64,000 bases of DNA from Candidatus Undinarchaeales archaeon (GTDB lineage: Archaea; SpSt-1190; JASMDC01). This document shows positions 43,701-52,656 of the stretch, piece by piece. The notes under the pieces were generated by a model that was not told where the DNA came from, made no database searches, and worked only from the letters and a program-made list of their open reading frames with translations. Made by a program: the position numbers and the translations under genes. The stretch's first letter is position 1. The number at the start of each line of letters is the position of its first letter. The DNA lies in assembly GCA_030753015.1 (NCBI GenBank), contig JASMDC010000008.1:9281-73280 (forward strand), in the 5' to 3' direction.

Positions 43701-46700
43701 TGGCCAGCGGTTCCATGCACGTCCCGCCATCGTCGGGAGAGCAGTACCCCTCTATCGAGGAATCGTCCTTGAAGAGCCGGCAGTCCGAGCCCGCGCCCAG
43801 CCAGCTGATCGTGATCTCCTTCGTATCGAAGGTACCCTGAGCGTCGCGGTTCACCTGCTTGCAGTAGCGCTGCTCGGCGTCACCGGGGAGGACCCGGGTG
43901 TGCGTGTCATCGTCGTAGTCCGTGCACTCGCAAAGGTCCTGATACTTGAACTTCAGCGTGAAACCGCGGTTGAACGACGACTGCATGAACTGCCAGGTGT
44001 TGCACTCTACCTGGTATACCAGGATTCGGTTCTGGCCGGGCCGCAGGGTGTTGGAGACCAATGGCTCGGCCGACAGTGTGCAGAAGTTGGACTTCCAGCT
44101 GGGATCGGGCTCACCGTTCCCGAGATAGAGCTGGTTCTCCCGTGGGTTGTAGTTGAGGATGTAGTCGTAGAGGTCGAAGCCGTTCTTGAGGTAGGCGATG
44201 CCGTCGCCCAGGTTGGTGAGCACCACGCGGATCTTCTGCACCGGCGAGCAGTGTGGCCATTCGTCATACCCGTCGGGGATGGCTGTGGTCACCGTGGCGC
44301 TGGACACGACCACGTCGGCGGAGCGCCAGATGCCCACCTGTCGGGTGCCCTTGTGCTCATCGAGCGCGTTGAAGAGGAGCAGATCGTATTTGGGCCGCGT
44401 CATCTGGTCGGGGCCGAACGATTCGGTTGGTGTGAAGCTGCAATCGCCCTCGCACGAGGTCGCTCCCTCACCGCAGGTCCCCGTGGTGATCTGACATTCC
44501 GGAGATGCGCCATCGTACTGGAACACCTTGTCATCATGGTCGTCACCGTGGCGTAAGGATATCTTGCGCAGCTCGGTTGTGCACTGACTGGTGAACCTGA
44601 AGTAGAGCGGGTCGCCCTTAGCAGGGCAGACGTTCAGGTCGAGGTCCACGGGCGGATCGTATATAGCGATCTGGGGCTTCTGGATCTTGATGTAGAACTC
44701 CCCGCACTCGCACCGCTCCTCATCGAACGCACATGTAGTTGGATCGCAGGTGATGCTGCCGTCCTCGTCCACGTCCCGGGCGATAAGTATCTTGTGCTGG
44801 CCGAAGGGCGTCGACTCGGGGATCCGGATGGAGCAGGTAGCATCCTTCTTGTACTCCTTACCCGTACCAGCATTACAGGTCCCCAGCTTGCGGTCGTCGG
44901 CGATGCGGTCCAGGTACACCACGGCCTCGGGGCTGGAGCATGTCACAGTGTAGGAGAAAGTGATTGTGGCCCCCGGGCACAGCTCGGTGATGGGAGGCGC
45001 CTCGGTGAGGGTTATCTGGGGATCGGCCACCTCGAACACGAGGTCGCCCTGTCCTATACGCCATCCGTCAGCGGATTTGGCTGTGCCGGCCGAGCCGAAC
45101 TTGCATATCCCGCTCAGGGTCCCATCGGAGTACTGGTTGCACCCCCAGGCCCGGTCGCCCTCGCCACCGCAGTCGGGGCATACGAAGTTACCCTGGGTGT
45201 CGCACACACGGGTGGCGGTGTCCACGTAGATGGTGTACACGCCAGGTGCCCTGGGGCCGAGATAGGTCTTTCCTGTGTTGGCACGGTAGTCGATGTCGTT
45301 CCCGGGAGCGTGCCCGTACCGACGCCAGACATCGCAGGTCTGGCCGTCCGTTGCCCGCAAATAGGCGATGACTCCGGGGCTCGAGACGACCGAGTTGCAC
45401 GAGCTGTCCTTGCAGAGCATGCACTTGCTCGTGGAGAGGTAGTTCTCGGCCTTGCCGCCCATGTCGATGATGGGTGACTTATGCGGATCGCACACGGGAT
45501 TGGACCCCGCGAGGTTGATATCACCGCACCGTGATATGCGGCCATAGGAGTTGAAGGAACCGCTGCTGCGGGCGCCGTTAGAGCATACGAGGTTGTACTG
45601 GCTCACAGAGACGTAGAACTGCAGTGCGTCCCCCGGACATATCTGGTTACCCGTCCGCTCAGCGTCGATGTCGATGTTGATAGCTCCGGAGTAGGAGATA
45701 CCGGTGCTCTGGGTGGCACCAACGCTGTGGGTGCATGTTGAGCCCGCACAGGTGGCGCCGAGGTTCACCTTGCAGTTACCGAGCTTGCATTCGAACGTCT
45801 CATCGGCGTTCGCCCCGGTGAGCCTGAGCTTCACTGCTTGTGGGCCTGTGGTGGTCTTGGGATTGATGGCCAGCCGGCACCAGGGATCCGGGTCCTGCTG
45901 GATCGTGGAACCGCCGTTCTCGAGCGACGTAGGCCCCGGGCAGGTGCCCTGGAGCTTGTCCCCCAGGATCACGTCGAAGTAGGTGCCCGGTGGAAAGCAC
46001 CTGCTCGCGATGTGGAGGTAGAGCGAGGCCGAGAGGCAGGTGTCCGCGGGGAACACGTACAGGTCGATGCCCTTCTGGGATATCTCGAGGGTGACGCTGT
46101 CCGAGTCCTCGTAGTACATCCCGGACTGGGGGGCTTTTGCGACGATGTTGACCGATGTCTTGCTGAAGTCCGAGGGGAGCTTGAGCTCGACGTACCCGAA
46201 GGCGTCCGGGGTCTGTGTCGCACCTATCTGCTGGTCGCCGTCGAACATCTTGACGGCCACATGATCGCTACGGACGACACCCTGACCCCATTCGTCGATG
46301 ACGCGGACCTTGAACCTCACGCCCGTGCACCCGCTCGGCGGGAGCTCGGTGACGGTCAACTTGCTCACTAGCTTCAGCTCGGTGATGGCCGTGGAATAGC
46401 TGCTCTTGAAGGCCACGATCTCGAGGTCGCCCACGAAGTAGGTCATGTCGATGATCGCTTCTGCGGCGGAGTCCCAGGTGAACCGGCCTACCGCGTCGGT
46501 GGTCCCCTGGCTCATGATCTTCTTGGTCTCGGCGTCGCGCACCTCGATGTTCGCTTCCGGGACCGGATCGTTCGAGCTGGTCACCACGAACGTGACGGTG
46601 CCCTTCGGATGGATGGTGGATACCTCTTGGTCCGAGACGTCGAGGACCTTGAGGTCGATGATGGGGATGTCGATGGGGATGAACTGCTCCATCTCCTGGA

Positions 46701-47625
46701 AAGCGCCGAGCTCGTCCTTGGCGAAGGCGACCAGGCGGTAGTTACCGTAGTCGACGTTGTGCAGTTCGCACTCCATGGCGTCACCGGCAACGGAGCACTG
46801 CTCGATCTTCCCTCCCTCCGGATTGTAGAGCGCCAGGGTCTTCTCCACGATCTCGTCTTCTTCGGGATCATGCCAGGTGATAGCGATATCGAACTTCGTG
46901 ATGGTATCGCCGCCCGAGGGGGTGGTGTGGACCTCGATGCTCGCATCAGCGGCACGGGGGTGGAAGTTGGTGATGGCCAGACGGGTACCGGTGCTGTCCC
47001 ACTCATCCTCGCCCGAGTCGATGAAGATGCCGCAGCCGAGGATGGGTGTGCCCAACGGATCGAAGCGGAAGTAGAGGAAGTCGTTGTCGATCCGGTCTAT
47101 GGTCGCCTCCACTCGGTGATCGGCCATGGTCATCTCGCAAATATTGGTGATGGCCTCCGACCCGCGGAACTCGAACCACTCGTCACCGTTCTCTGGATCA
47201 CAGTCAAGGGTCGAGTAGTGTGTGTCGCTCGAGCAGAGGGCTACACGGTACTCGGGAGGTGCTGCGCAGTTGGTGGAAGGATAGTACCAGAGCTCTGCCT
47301 TGTGGTTCAGGTAGGTCGTCGTGTTGAACAGCACACGGACGTACTTGGGATTCTGGGAAGGATCGTGATGCTGTGGTTCGTTGGTGATGCACGCCTCGTT
47401 GCGGGTGAACCGCTTCCAGAGGCAGGGATCGTCCCCCTCCACCGTAGCGACAGCACAGGCCGCGTCGATGATGGTGTCGGTCACATTGTCATCCTCACCG
47501 TTCTCGATAAGGACGATGAGCGTATCCTTTGAGCGGACCTCACCCTCGTCCCCCACTGCCGGTAGCAGTACGAGACCCAGGAGCACGCATGTTATGAACA
47601 GGGCATATTTCCGATCAATCGACAT
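40744..47625 (-). CDS. Giant cell-surface protein, 2,293 aa, with C-terminal anchor
   Basis: Starts with a signal peptide (ALFITCVLLGLVLLPAVGDE) after Shine-Dalgarno GGGGAGGT. Long runs of Ig-like domains (repeated openings such as PPITELCPGATITFSYTV and a NQICPGDALQFYVSVS relative) are followed by at least six disulfide modules (CGDHNCQYERGETTASCPAD; CANGICDYWESWQS; CPDGVCQEDEKTG), further beta domains with SxxYxxL-type ends, and YNWECVSGNCITAVGRCC. The C-terminus is a sorting-type signal: PGTG, a hydrophobic helix VVETLALLALAGAYL and GRKRD. That resembles archaeosortase/sortase substrates but matches no standard motif I know. It shares module types with the downstream giant protein, so they probably build one surface structure. 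Confidence 0.87.
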   Translation of the reverse strand: MSIDRKYALFITCVLLGLVLLPAVGDEGEVRSKDTLIVLIENGEDDNVTDTIIDAACAVATVEGDDPCLWKRFTRNEACITNEPQHHDPSQNPKYVRVLFNTTTYLNHKAELWYYPSTNCAAPPEYRVALCSSDTHYSTLDCDPENGDEWFEFRGSEAITNICEMTMADHRVEATIDRIDNDFLYFRFDPLGTPILGCGIFIDSGEDEWDSTGTRLAITNFHPRAADASIEVHTTPSGGDTITKFDIAITWHDPEEDEIVEKTLALYNPEGGKIEQCSVAGDAMECELHNVDYGNYRLVAFAKDELGAFQEMEQFIPIDIPIIDLKVLDVSDQEVSTIHPKGTVTFVVTSSNDPVPEANIEVRDAETKKIMSQGTTDAVGRFTWDSAAEAIIDMTYFVGDLEIVAFKSSYSTAITELKLVSKLTVTELPPSGCTGVRFKVRVIDEWGQGVVRSDHVAVKMFDGDQQIGATQTPDAFGYVELKLPSDFSKTSVNIVAKAPQSGMYYEDSDSVTLEISQKGIDLYVFPADTCLSASLYLHIASRCFPPGTYFDVILGDKLQGTCPGPTSLENGGSTIQQDPDPWCRLAINPKTTTGPQAVKLRLTGANADETFECKLGNCKVNLGATCAGSTCTHSVGATQSTGISYSGAINIDIDAERTGNQICPGDALQFYVSVSQYNLVCSNGARSSGSFNSYGRISRCGDINLAGSNPVCDPHKSPIIDMGGKAENYLSTSKCMLCKDSSCNSVVSSPGVIAYLRATDGQTCDVWRRYGHAPGNDIDYRANTGKTYLGPRAPGVYTIYVDTATRVCDTQGNFVCPDCGGEGDRAWGCNQYSDGTLSGICKFGSAGTAKSADGWRIGQGDLVFEVADPQITLTEAPPITELCPGATITFSYTVTCSSPEAVVYLDRIADDRKLGTCNAGTGKEYKKDATCSIRIPESTPFGQHKILIARDVDEDGSITCDPTTCAFDEERCECGEFYIKIQKPQIAIYDPPVDLDLNVCPAKGDPLYFRFTSQCTTELRKISLRHGDDHDDKVFQYDGASPECQITTGTCGEGATSCEGDCSFTPTESFGPDQMTRPKYDLLLFNALDEHKGTRQVGIWRSADVVVSSATVTTAIPDGYDEWPHCSPVQKIRVVLTNLGDGIAYLKNGFDLYDYILNYNPRENQLYLGNGEPDPSWKSNFCTLSAEPLVSNTLRPGQNRILVYQVECNTWQFMQSSFNRGFTLKFKYQDLCECTDYDDDTHTRVLPGDAEQRYCKQVNRDAQGTFDTKEITISWLGAGSDCRLFKDDSSIEGYCSPDDGGTCMEPLASGPSPCFPGHCGPISECLYNECCTVSGGAANCGICEECDVVRHIADANGCEVGEDCTDHANDCGACPLTCDNGVCDPLTDGDCPQECQDNDVCDFIELGLDPLPRDCLAPIFVCGDHNCQYERGETTASCPADCCGLTDEQAGDQVVCANGICDYWESWQSAPDDCQLPDICGVPDPLTGSLVCDMIQGESCENCPSDCGVCESCDSDGVCEPAKGEGPECADCLDASCPDGVCQEDEKTGPNKCPADCYTPLPPVPEAQTSLADVTDVDGVVPDTEFVLDGISPPPVLALRTNIDQVKKKYLKVTNQLGSTVSVEVNVSTGVKTLASLMLSGLAPGESRIIEFTVTSITDLQIKYAVFAGAQLIYYDSWITTSVETDVTIDEVTEDDLPDDDAKQELVANLAFIVTCENDKCALNVDELTYTLEEDQTTMYRYYGIDNHLTYPLGLKVEVYDTDHALLKTLPDPPKDLGAETDNQYVFNVTSEGIATYYLKVRIAHCVAGECPASPADLEAALEDVGEVTVFITAKLATGETIGVQEGESQGVFFQNTQMIQQAAIGKDYIEAVVSNTADSEMECAISFAYEKDDGTKVSNDLDMSSIGGCHVEARTTKIVRIPVSGPVKGELIVESKNQVGDGTYANKVVNKIPITVGGFEATISDACFSDACFEDESSEACKQSKAECDRSKDVKANVITTGPGEIIDVPVFIKNPTDFKMPVSIQVINAAGKPLVIKDGEYYNLTLQPRSSKYVVLPVSGPTDFTVKISSTVCKGDPDLESGAECRDVVQKIPFKVNLKVGGYRMGACRYNWECVSGNCITAVGRCCRSGWFWSPLRAMCVDDLPFFDPEAQLKSLALTVGSMHLYPVYIQNPYAGEIAVTLSVSGSATTHITLDCGENVGVKTCTYKLAKGEQRVIQVPLIAGKVGTTTLVIEAAAAVPQEIRANPLTVNLVVLSGSKGGSDLVTAPGTGVVETLALLALAGAYLGRKRD

Positions 47626-47720
47626 AGTACTACCTCCCCTGCATTATCAGTACGCCGTGTCGTTTTTATAGCTTGGGAAAGGCTGATGGGATCGCTCATT
47701 CTGCCAGGGTATGCTCGGAC

Positions 47721-48230
47721 CTATACTGCATGGTCGACTGCGTCAAGCACTTCGAGAAGGTCATCGATATCGCCGCCCATGAGAAGGCATCCCGCTCCTA
47801 TATCGGACACGTCATTGATGTTGAACGAACTGTCATCGACGAACAGGCACTCCTCGGGCCGCACCTCGATGCCGTCCCTGGCGAGATCGCGGAGCATGGT
47901 CCGCACGGAACCGCCCTTGGGCCGCCAGCATATGCTCAGCCGTACGAATGAATCGCGCAGGTCCCATCCGTCCAGCGCCGCGAGCACGGGTGGTTCGTCG
48001 TTGTGGGTCACAAGACCTATGAGCACATCGCGCTCCTGCAGTCCTGTCAGGAGCTCGCGGGCACCAGGGCGGAGAGCGATGGTGGCGCCCCTGGTGTCCT
48101 CCAGGGTATCGGCGTCACGTCGTCGAAGTGGTGGACGGAGCAGCGATGCGTAGTCTGCGCCCCGGCAGGTCCAGAGCGTCTCGTCACCGTCCAGGAGCAC
48201 AAGTCGGCATGTCACGGACACCACTACCAC
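47721..48230 (-). CDS. HAD-superfamily phosphatase (MDP-1-like)
   Basis: 169 residues at most; several GTG codons near the N-terminus leave the start open (48230 or a few codons later, as a TATA lies near 48237-48250). The nucleophile motif LVLLDGDETLW is DxDET, as in MDP-1/magnesium-dependent phosphatases. Motif II is VTHND and motif IV ECLFVDDSSFNINDV. MDP-1 enzymes dephosphorylate sugar phosphates, glycated residues or phosphotyrosine; substrate unknown. It diverges from the TPR gene. Confidence 0.85.
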   Translation of the reverse strand: MVVVSVTCRLVLLDGDETLWTCRGADYASLLRPPLRRRDADTLEDTRGATIALRPGARELLTGLQERDVLIGLVTHNDEPPVLAALDGWDLRDSFVRLSICWRPKGGSVRTMLRDLARDGIEVRPEECLFVDDSSFNINDVSDIGAGCLLMGGDIDDLLEVLDAVDHAV

Positions 48231-48272
48231 TTGAAAGGTTTTTTAATCCTAGCCTGTCTAGTATAATAGCAG

Positions 48273-48845
48273 GTGGTATTCATGGGGGGCAAGCCGCAGG
48301 ATGACGAGGGTGTGGAATTCTACCGCCGCATGTCCCAGAAGCGGCCCGACTACGCCCACACATGGTACCGTCAGGGGAACACGCATGCCCTCAACGAGGA
48401 GTATCAGAAGGCCATCGACTGCTATATGAAGGCCTTAGAGACGCGTCCCGACCACGTCAATGCCCTCAACAACATCGGTAACGCCTACATGGCCAAGAAT
48501 CTGTACAAGCAGGCGATCGACTACTATCGTAAGGCCCTCGAGCTCAATCCCCTGGACGAGCTGGCGTGGGGGAACCGGGGCATCGCTCATGGCTACCTTG
48601 GCGAGTTCAAGGAAGCCATCCACTGCTTTGAACAAGCCCTGAAGCTCAACGATGAGAACGTCAAGGTCCTTAGCAATATGGGCATCACCTACTTCAACAA
48701 GGGTGAGAATAGCGAGGCGAGGAAGTGCTTTAGCAAGGTGCTTGAGCTAAATCCTGATGACGAACTCGCCCTCTCATGCCTGGCGCGTATGAACGAGAAG
48801 GCCGAGGACTCGAAGCGAGGCCTCATCAGCAGGTTCTTCGGCTAG
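48273..48845 (+). CDS. TPR-repeat protein, 190 aa
   Basis: Five tetratricopeptide repeats (HTWYRQGNTHALNEEYQKAI, ALNNIGNAYMAKNLYKQAI, AWGNRGIAHGYLGEFKEAI, VLSNMGITYFNKGENSEARK) and a short basic tail GLISRFFG. Cytoplasmic, probably a protein-interaction scaffold. The start is GTG 48273 (leaderless relative to the AT-rich TATA at about 48237-48247) or ATG 48282. Distinct from the longer TPR gene at 23454. It ends 30 nt before the convergent RuBisCO gene. Confidence 0.87.
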   Translation: MVFMGGKPQDDEGVEFYRRMSQKRPDYAHTWYRQGNTHALNEEYQKAIDCYMKALETRPDHVNALNNIGNAYMAKNLYKQAIDYYRKALELNPLDELAWGNRGIAHGYLGEFKEAIHCFEQALKLNDENVKVLSNMGITYFNKGENSEARKCFSKVLELNPDDELALSCLARMNEKAEDSKRGLISRFFG

Positions 48846-48874
48846 TGGATACTGTTCATCGTGACGAGAGATCC

Positions 48875-50476
48875 TCACGCCTTCTCATGCTCACTGAAGG
48901 CCAATGCCTTCCAATCCTTGCCCTTGAGGACACGGCCCAGGATCTCCATGGCCTCCCCCTTGGGCCGGGGATAGGTGAATCCGATCTCGGCGATCTTGTT
49001 CTCGTAGTCAGCGGCGATGTCGTCCAGGGAGTAGCCGGCGGCAGCGGCCTCGGCGGCCAGACGCGCGGCCCAGGCGCCGTCCAGTGTACCGTAGCCGTGG
49101 ATGCCACCGCCCATGGTCGTGACGGTGTCGGTGCCGAACATCTTGGCAAGCTCGATTAGGTGCTTGGGGTTGAGCCCGCCGGAGTTGACGGGCATCATGG
49201 GCCGCATCCCGTACCACTTCTGCGGGAAGAACCAGTTGTACTCGCCCTCCTCGACCTCGGGCACGAAGTCCTCCTGGCTGATGCAACGCGCGTAGTTGAG
49301 GATCTCCGATTTGTCACCTTCCATCTTGCCAACGACGGTGCCGATATGGAGCTCGTCGATACCAGCAAGCCTGCAGCACTTGGCGATGACCATCATGTCC
49401 ACCCCGTGCATGGGGGTCCGTGCGAACCCGGCGTGCATGGCCCGGTGGCCGTGGATGATGAGGGGCGGGCCGTGCTCGCGCAGGGTCTGGACCGCAGTGA
49501 ACCCGCCGGTTATGATATCGATCATGCACCCGATTGCACCCAGCTCCTCGACGAAGTAGGCCTTCTCCAGCATGTCCATGGCGCTGCCCGAGGTGACGTT
49601 GGCGACGTACAGCTTGCGCTCGTCGATGCCTTGGGCGCGGTGCTCGGCCTCTACCTCCTGGATGCGCTTGAACGACAGGTAGGCGCGCAGGAGGAAGGGA
49701 TCGAACTCCTGGTCCGTGAGGTTCTCGTCGTCCTTGACGACGCAGCAGTACTTGAAGGTCTTGTACAGCACCTCGGTCTGCTCGTCGGCGAACAGTCCGG
49801 TCTTGGGCTTGGGGATGGTGCCCACCAGTGTGTGGCCCTTGGTCTTTGTGACCTCGCGGATGCCGGGGATGCCAAACCGCGGACCGGGGAACGTGGATAT
49901 GTACTCCGGCGGCATCTGGAAGTCCATCACCTTGAGATAGTCCACGGCCTTCATGGCCAGGATGTTGCCTGTGATGCACGAGAATAGCTGGGGGATGCTC
50001 CCGGGCTCGAAGAGGGCGAGGGGATAGGCAACCTTGACGTGGCCGGCCTTGCCGTCCACCTCGGGGATGCACTCGTACACGGTGCCCGCGAGGCTGAGGG
50101 TGTAGGAGGTCTCGGTCTGGACGTCCGTCCAGGTACCTGTCGAGGACTCCAGGGTTATATGGTTGGCCGCCTCCTCCAGGGTCTCGCCCTTGGGGGGTGT
50201 CACCTTGAAGGACGCAAGAAGGTACAGCTCCTTCTGCTTGTCCGGCTCGAAGCCGATGTCCAGGAACCGCACGTGGGTGTCCTTCTCCTGGAGACGGGCG
50301 GCCTTCTTAATCTGTGATTCGGTGAGCTCCGGGCGCTTCCAGGTGAAGGGCTTGGCGCGCTCGTCCTGCATCCGGCGGAGCTTCTTGAACATCGTATCCC
50401 TGGCGCGGGCCCGGGCCTCGTCGATCTCCTTGCTGATCGCTGCGTCCAGGACGCCGTTCTTATCGGTGAGAACCAT
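48875..50476 (-). CDS. rbcL: RuBisCO large subunit, form III-like, with N-terminal extension
   Basis: 533 residues from the ATG at 50476 (MVLTDKNG), about 40 nt after the TATA GCTTTAAAATG (50517-50526). The catalytic set is complete: ESSTGTWT, TGNILAMKA (Asn), IPKPKTGL (Lys223), the carbamylated Lys and metal ligands in CVVKDDEN (Lys248, Asp250, Glu251), HGHRAMHAG, HIGTVVGKMEG (His377, loop-6 Lys384), VNSGG and MGGGIHG. The residues before the carbamyl-Lys (KYCCVVKDDE) replace the usual GG(I/L)DF. A helical extension of about 60 residues precedes the normal domain, making it roughly 80-100 aa longer than common form III enzymes. It would fix CO2 on ribulose bisphosphate. It diverges from GH57. 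Confidence 0.93.
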   Translation of the reverse strand: MVLTDKNGVLDAAISKEIDEARARARDTMFKKLRRMQDERAKPFTWKRPELTESQIKKAARLQEKDTHVRFLDIGFEPDKQKELYLLASFKVTPPKGETLEEAANHITLESSTGTWTDVQTETSYTLSLAGTVYECIPEVDGKAGHVKVAYPLALFEPGSIPQLFSCITGNILAMKAVDYLKVMDFQMPPEYISTFPGPRFGIPGIREVTKTKGHTLVGTIPKPKTGLFADEQTEVLYKTFKYCCVVKDDENLTDQEFDPFLLRAYLSFKRIQEVEAEHRAQGIDERKLYVANVTSGSAMDMLEKAYFVEELGAIGCMIDIITGGFTAVQTLREHGPPLIIHGHRAMHAGFARTPMHGVDMMVIAKCCRLAGIDELHIGTVVGKMEGDKSEILNYARCISQEDFVPEVEEGEYNWFFPQKWYGMRPMMPVNSGGLNPKHLIELAKMFGTDTVTTMGGGIHGYGTLDGAWAARLAAEAAAAGYSLDDIAADYENKIAEIGFTYPRPKGEAMEILGRVLKGKDWKALAFSEHEKA

Positions 50477-50655
50477 GAATTTTCGCCTCGTTTCGAGAGT
50501 CTGTACAGTGACGGACATTTTAAAGCATTGTCTTGAGGGTGGTCCGTGGTGACCCATGACACGGGTCGCTGGGGCAGTGGGATCCGATGGGCACCCCCCC
50601 AGTCATGCGAAAGACTTATGAACGCCCTGTCATGCTCAGTCACACCAGGGGTAAC

Positions 50656-52476
50656 ATGGGTAAGAACGCACCCTCCCAGAAGGAGGAACAGCAGCGCGAA
50701 CGGCCGCCTATTTACATCGCTTTCGAGTGGCACATGCATCAGCCCATCTACCACCCCTACGAGACCGTCACCGAGACCATGAACGGCGGAAATACGAGCA
50801 GCTCGGTCAAGGGCACGCTCCCCGACGGGAAGGACACTCCGGACCTGCGGGAGATCTTCTACTCGCGCTGGGGCCCATACACCACCTGGGTGGCCGACGC
50901 CATCGAGTCCGGCAAGGACGCCGGGCTTGCGGACCTGGGCGCCAGCATGAGCTTCTCCGGTTCTCTGATCGAGAACCTCAACGCTCTGGAGGAGGCTGAT
51001 CCGAACGGTACCTTCAAGGATTGGGCAAACCGCTTCATCGAGGCCCGGCACTGGGAGACGTCCGAGGGCAACCCGCGCCTTGACATCGTCGGGTTCGGGT
51101 ACCACCACCCCCTCATGGGGCTTATCGAGTATGACGACATCCGCCGCTCGGTTGCCGACCACAAGCAGATCGTCGCAGAGACGTTCGGTGATGATGTGGC
51201 GTACTCCAAGGGTATCTTTCCGCCCGAGAACGCCTTCTCGGAACGCATGATCCCCGCCCTCGTGGATGAGGGCTTCGAGTGGGCGCTCATCGACAACGTC
51301 CACCTGGAGCGGGCGTGCGAGAACTACCCCTACACCACCGGTTCCAACCTCAAACCGCCCAACCCGGCCGACCAGCAGAATCCCGATCCGGACGATTGGG
51401 TGCAGCTCAACGGGCTCTGGTCACCTGGGAAAGTGTCCGGCGGGTTCGCCCACCGGCCCCACTGGGTCGAGTACACCGACGCCAACGGCCGGACCTCGCA
51501 GATGATCGGCGTGTTCGCGGACCGGTACCTGGGCACCGAGGACGCCCGGGGCGGTTTCGGGGCGCTGAACTACGAGCACGTGATGAGCCAGCTCGAGAAG
51601 TTCAACACCGATCCAGACCACCCGCTGCTCATCGTGCTCCCCCATGACGGGGACAATTATGGCGGCGGTTCCGACTCGTACTATCACCACAATTTCCAGC
51701 GGTTCGTCCATTGGCTGCAGGCCAACCCGGGCCGCTTCCAGTGCACGACCATCCAGGACTACCTGGACAAGTTCCCCGTGGCCGACGACGACGTGGTCCA
51801 CGTGGAGCCCGGTTCCTGGAGCGGTGCGGACAACGGCGACCCGGAGTTCAAGAAGTGGAACGGGGACCCGGTCAACGGCTACTCGCCCGACCGCAACTCG
51901 TGGGCGGTCATCGTGGCCGCAAAGAACCGCGTCAGGACAGCGGAGGCCATCGATCCCGACGCCCCCGAGACGAAAGAGGCCTGGCGGTTCCTGGACGTGG
52001 GGCAGACCTCATGCTACTGGTACTGGGACGGCAACACCGAGTGGGACTCGAACCCAACCCTTGCCGCCAACCAGGCGGTCGAGCAAGCGGACCGGATTAT
52101 CGGCCAAGGCCCCGACACGATGGGGCCCACCCTCTACCTTCCCCAGCGCGATCCCTACAACCCGGGTGGACGCGGATGGGGCAACAAACCGGAACCGGAG
52201 GACGTGCGCATCTGGACGCTGGGGTACGATGTGTCGGGCATCGAGCGTGTGGACCTGAAGTACCGAGAGGTCGGCGAGCAGGACTGGCAGAGCACGCCCA
52301 TGACCGCGAGCCCGATGCCTGCCCCGCGGACCGATCCCAAACCCACCTACCGCGGCGAGGAGTACGGCGCGGAGCTCACGGGGCTCCACGATGTGACCAT
52401 CGAGTATTATGCAGAGGCCCAGGACACGCTCGGGAATATTTCCCAGTCGGACGTCCAGCAGGTGTACATCGAGTGA
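50656..52476 (+). CDS. GH57 glycoside hydrolase (alpha-amylase / glucanotransferase family)
   Basis: 606 residues from the ATG at 50656 (MGKNAPSQKEE), preceded by AGGGGT. GH57 landmarks: AFEWHMHQPIYHPY at the front (first conserved His motif), GFGYHHPLMGLI, the nucleophile region GIFPPENAFSERMIPALVDEG and LPHDGDNYGGGSDSYYHHNF (candidate acid Asp). After the barrel a C-terminal Ig-like domain (IWTLGYDVSGIERVDLKYRE, HDVTIEYYAEAQDTLGNIS) may bind glucan. No signal peptide, so it acts on internal glycogen-type polymers, probably producing sugar for the pentose side shared with RuBisCO; that link is inference. Followed at 10 nt by a 34-aa membrane peptide. Confidence 0.9.
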   Translation: MGKNAPSQKEEQQRERPPIYIAFEWHMHQPIYHPYETVTETMNGGNTSSSVKGTLPDGKDTPDLREIFYSRWGPYTTWVADAIESGKDAGLADLGASMSFSGSLIENLNALEEADPNGTFKDWANRFIEARHWETSEGNPRLDIVGFGYHHPLMGLIEYDDIRRSVADHKQIVAETFGDDVAYSKGIFPPENAFSERMIPALVDEGFEWALIDNVHLERACENYPYTTGSNLKPPNPADQQNPDPDDWVQLNGLWSPGKVSGGFAHRPHWVEYTDANGRTSQMIGVFADRYLGTEDARGGFGALNYEHVMSQLEKFNTDPDHPLLIVLPHDGDNYGGGSDSYYHHNFQRFVHWLQANPGRFQCTTIQDYLDKFPVADDDVVHVEPGSWSGADNGDPEFKKWNGDPVNGYSPDRNSWAVIVAAKNRVRTAEAIDPDAPETKEAWRFLDVGQTSCYWYWDGNTEWDSNPTLAANQAVEQADRIIGQGPDTMGPTLYLPQRDPYNPGGRGWGNKPEPEDVRIWTLGYDVSGIERVDLKYREVGEQDWQSTPMTASPMPAPRTDPKPTYRGEEYGAELTGLHDVTIEYYAEAQDTLGNISQSDVQQVYIE

Positions 52477-52486
52477 GGTACTGAAG

Positions 52487-52591
52487 ATGAAGCTGCGCGA
52501 CCTGTTCTTCATGGTGATACTGTGCTTCACTTTCTATATGCTCTGGGGGCCTGTAGGCGTGCTGGACGTGTACGAGCTGCTGTTCTGGTAA
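52487..52591 (+). CDS. 34-aa single-TM membrane peptide
   Basis: ATG at 52487, TAA at 52589-52591. The peptide is one hydrophobic helix: MKLRDLFFMVILCFTFYMLW then GPVGVLDVYELLFW. A GAGGT Shine-Dalgarno sits about 10 nt upstream and the gene begins 10 nt after the GH57 stop, so they look like an operon. A basic N-terminus predicts N-in. It could tether the glucan enzyme or be a membrane protein in its own right. Confidence 0.6.
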   Translation: MKLRDLFFMVILCFTFYMLWGPVGVLDVYELLFW

Positions 52592-52656
52592 AAGGTCGAC
52601 CGGCCGATACGACGGATTAAATAAGATGTGGCCCGTGGATACCTCCTGGTGATTCG

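Noticed and set aside
43351-44556. 401-codon plus-strand frame inside the giant protein gene
   Set aside because: Antisense shadow of a GC-rich gene; composition Ala/Val/Arg-heavy without domain pattern.
46609-47532. 307-codon plus-strand frame opposite the start of the giant protein gene
   Set aside because: Same reason; it covers the reverse of a clear signal peptide and Ig domains.
49160-49987. 275-codon plus-strand frame opposite RuBisCO
   Set aside because: Shadow of the RuBisCO catalytic region.
50200-51303. 367-codon minus-strand frame spanning the RuBisCO/GH57 intergenic region
   Set aside because: Covers two promoters and overlaps both real genes; chance open frame.
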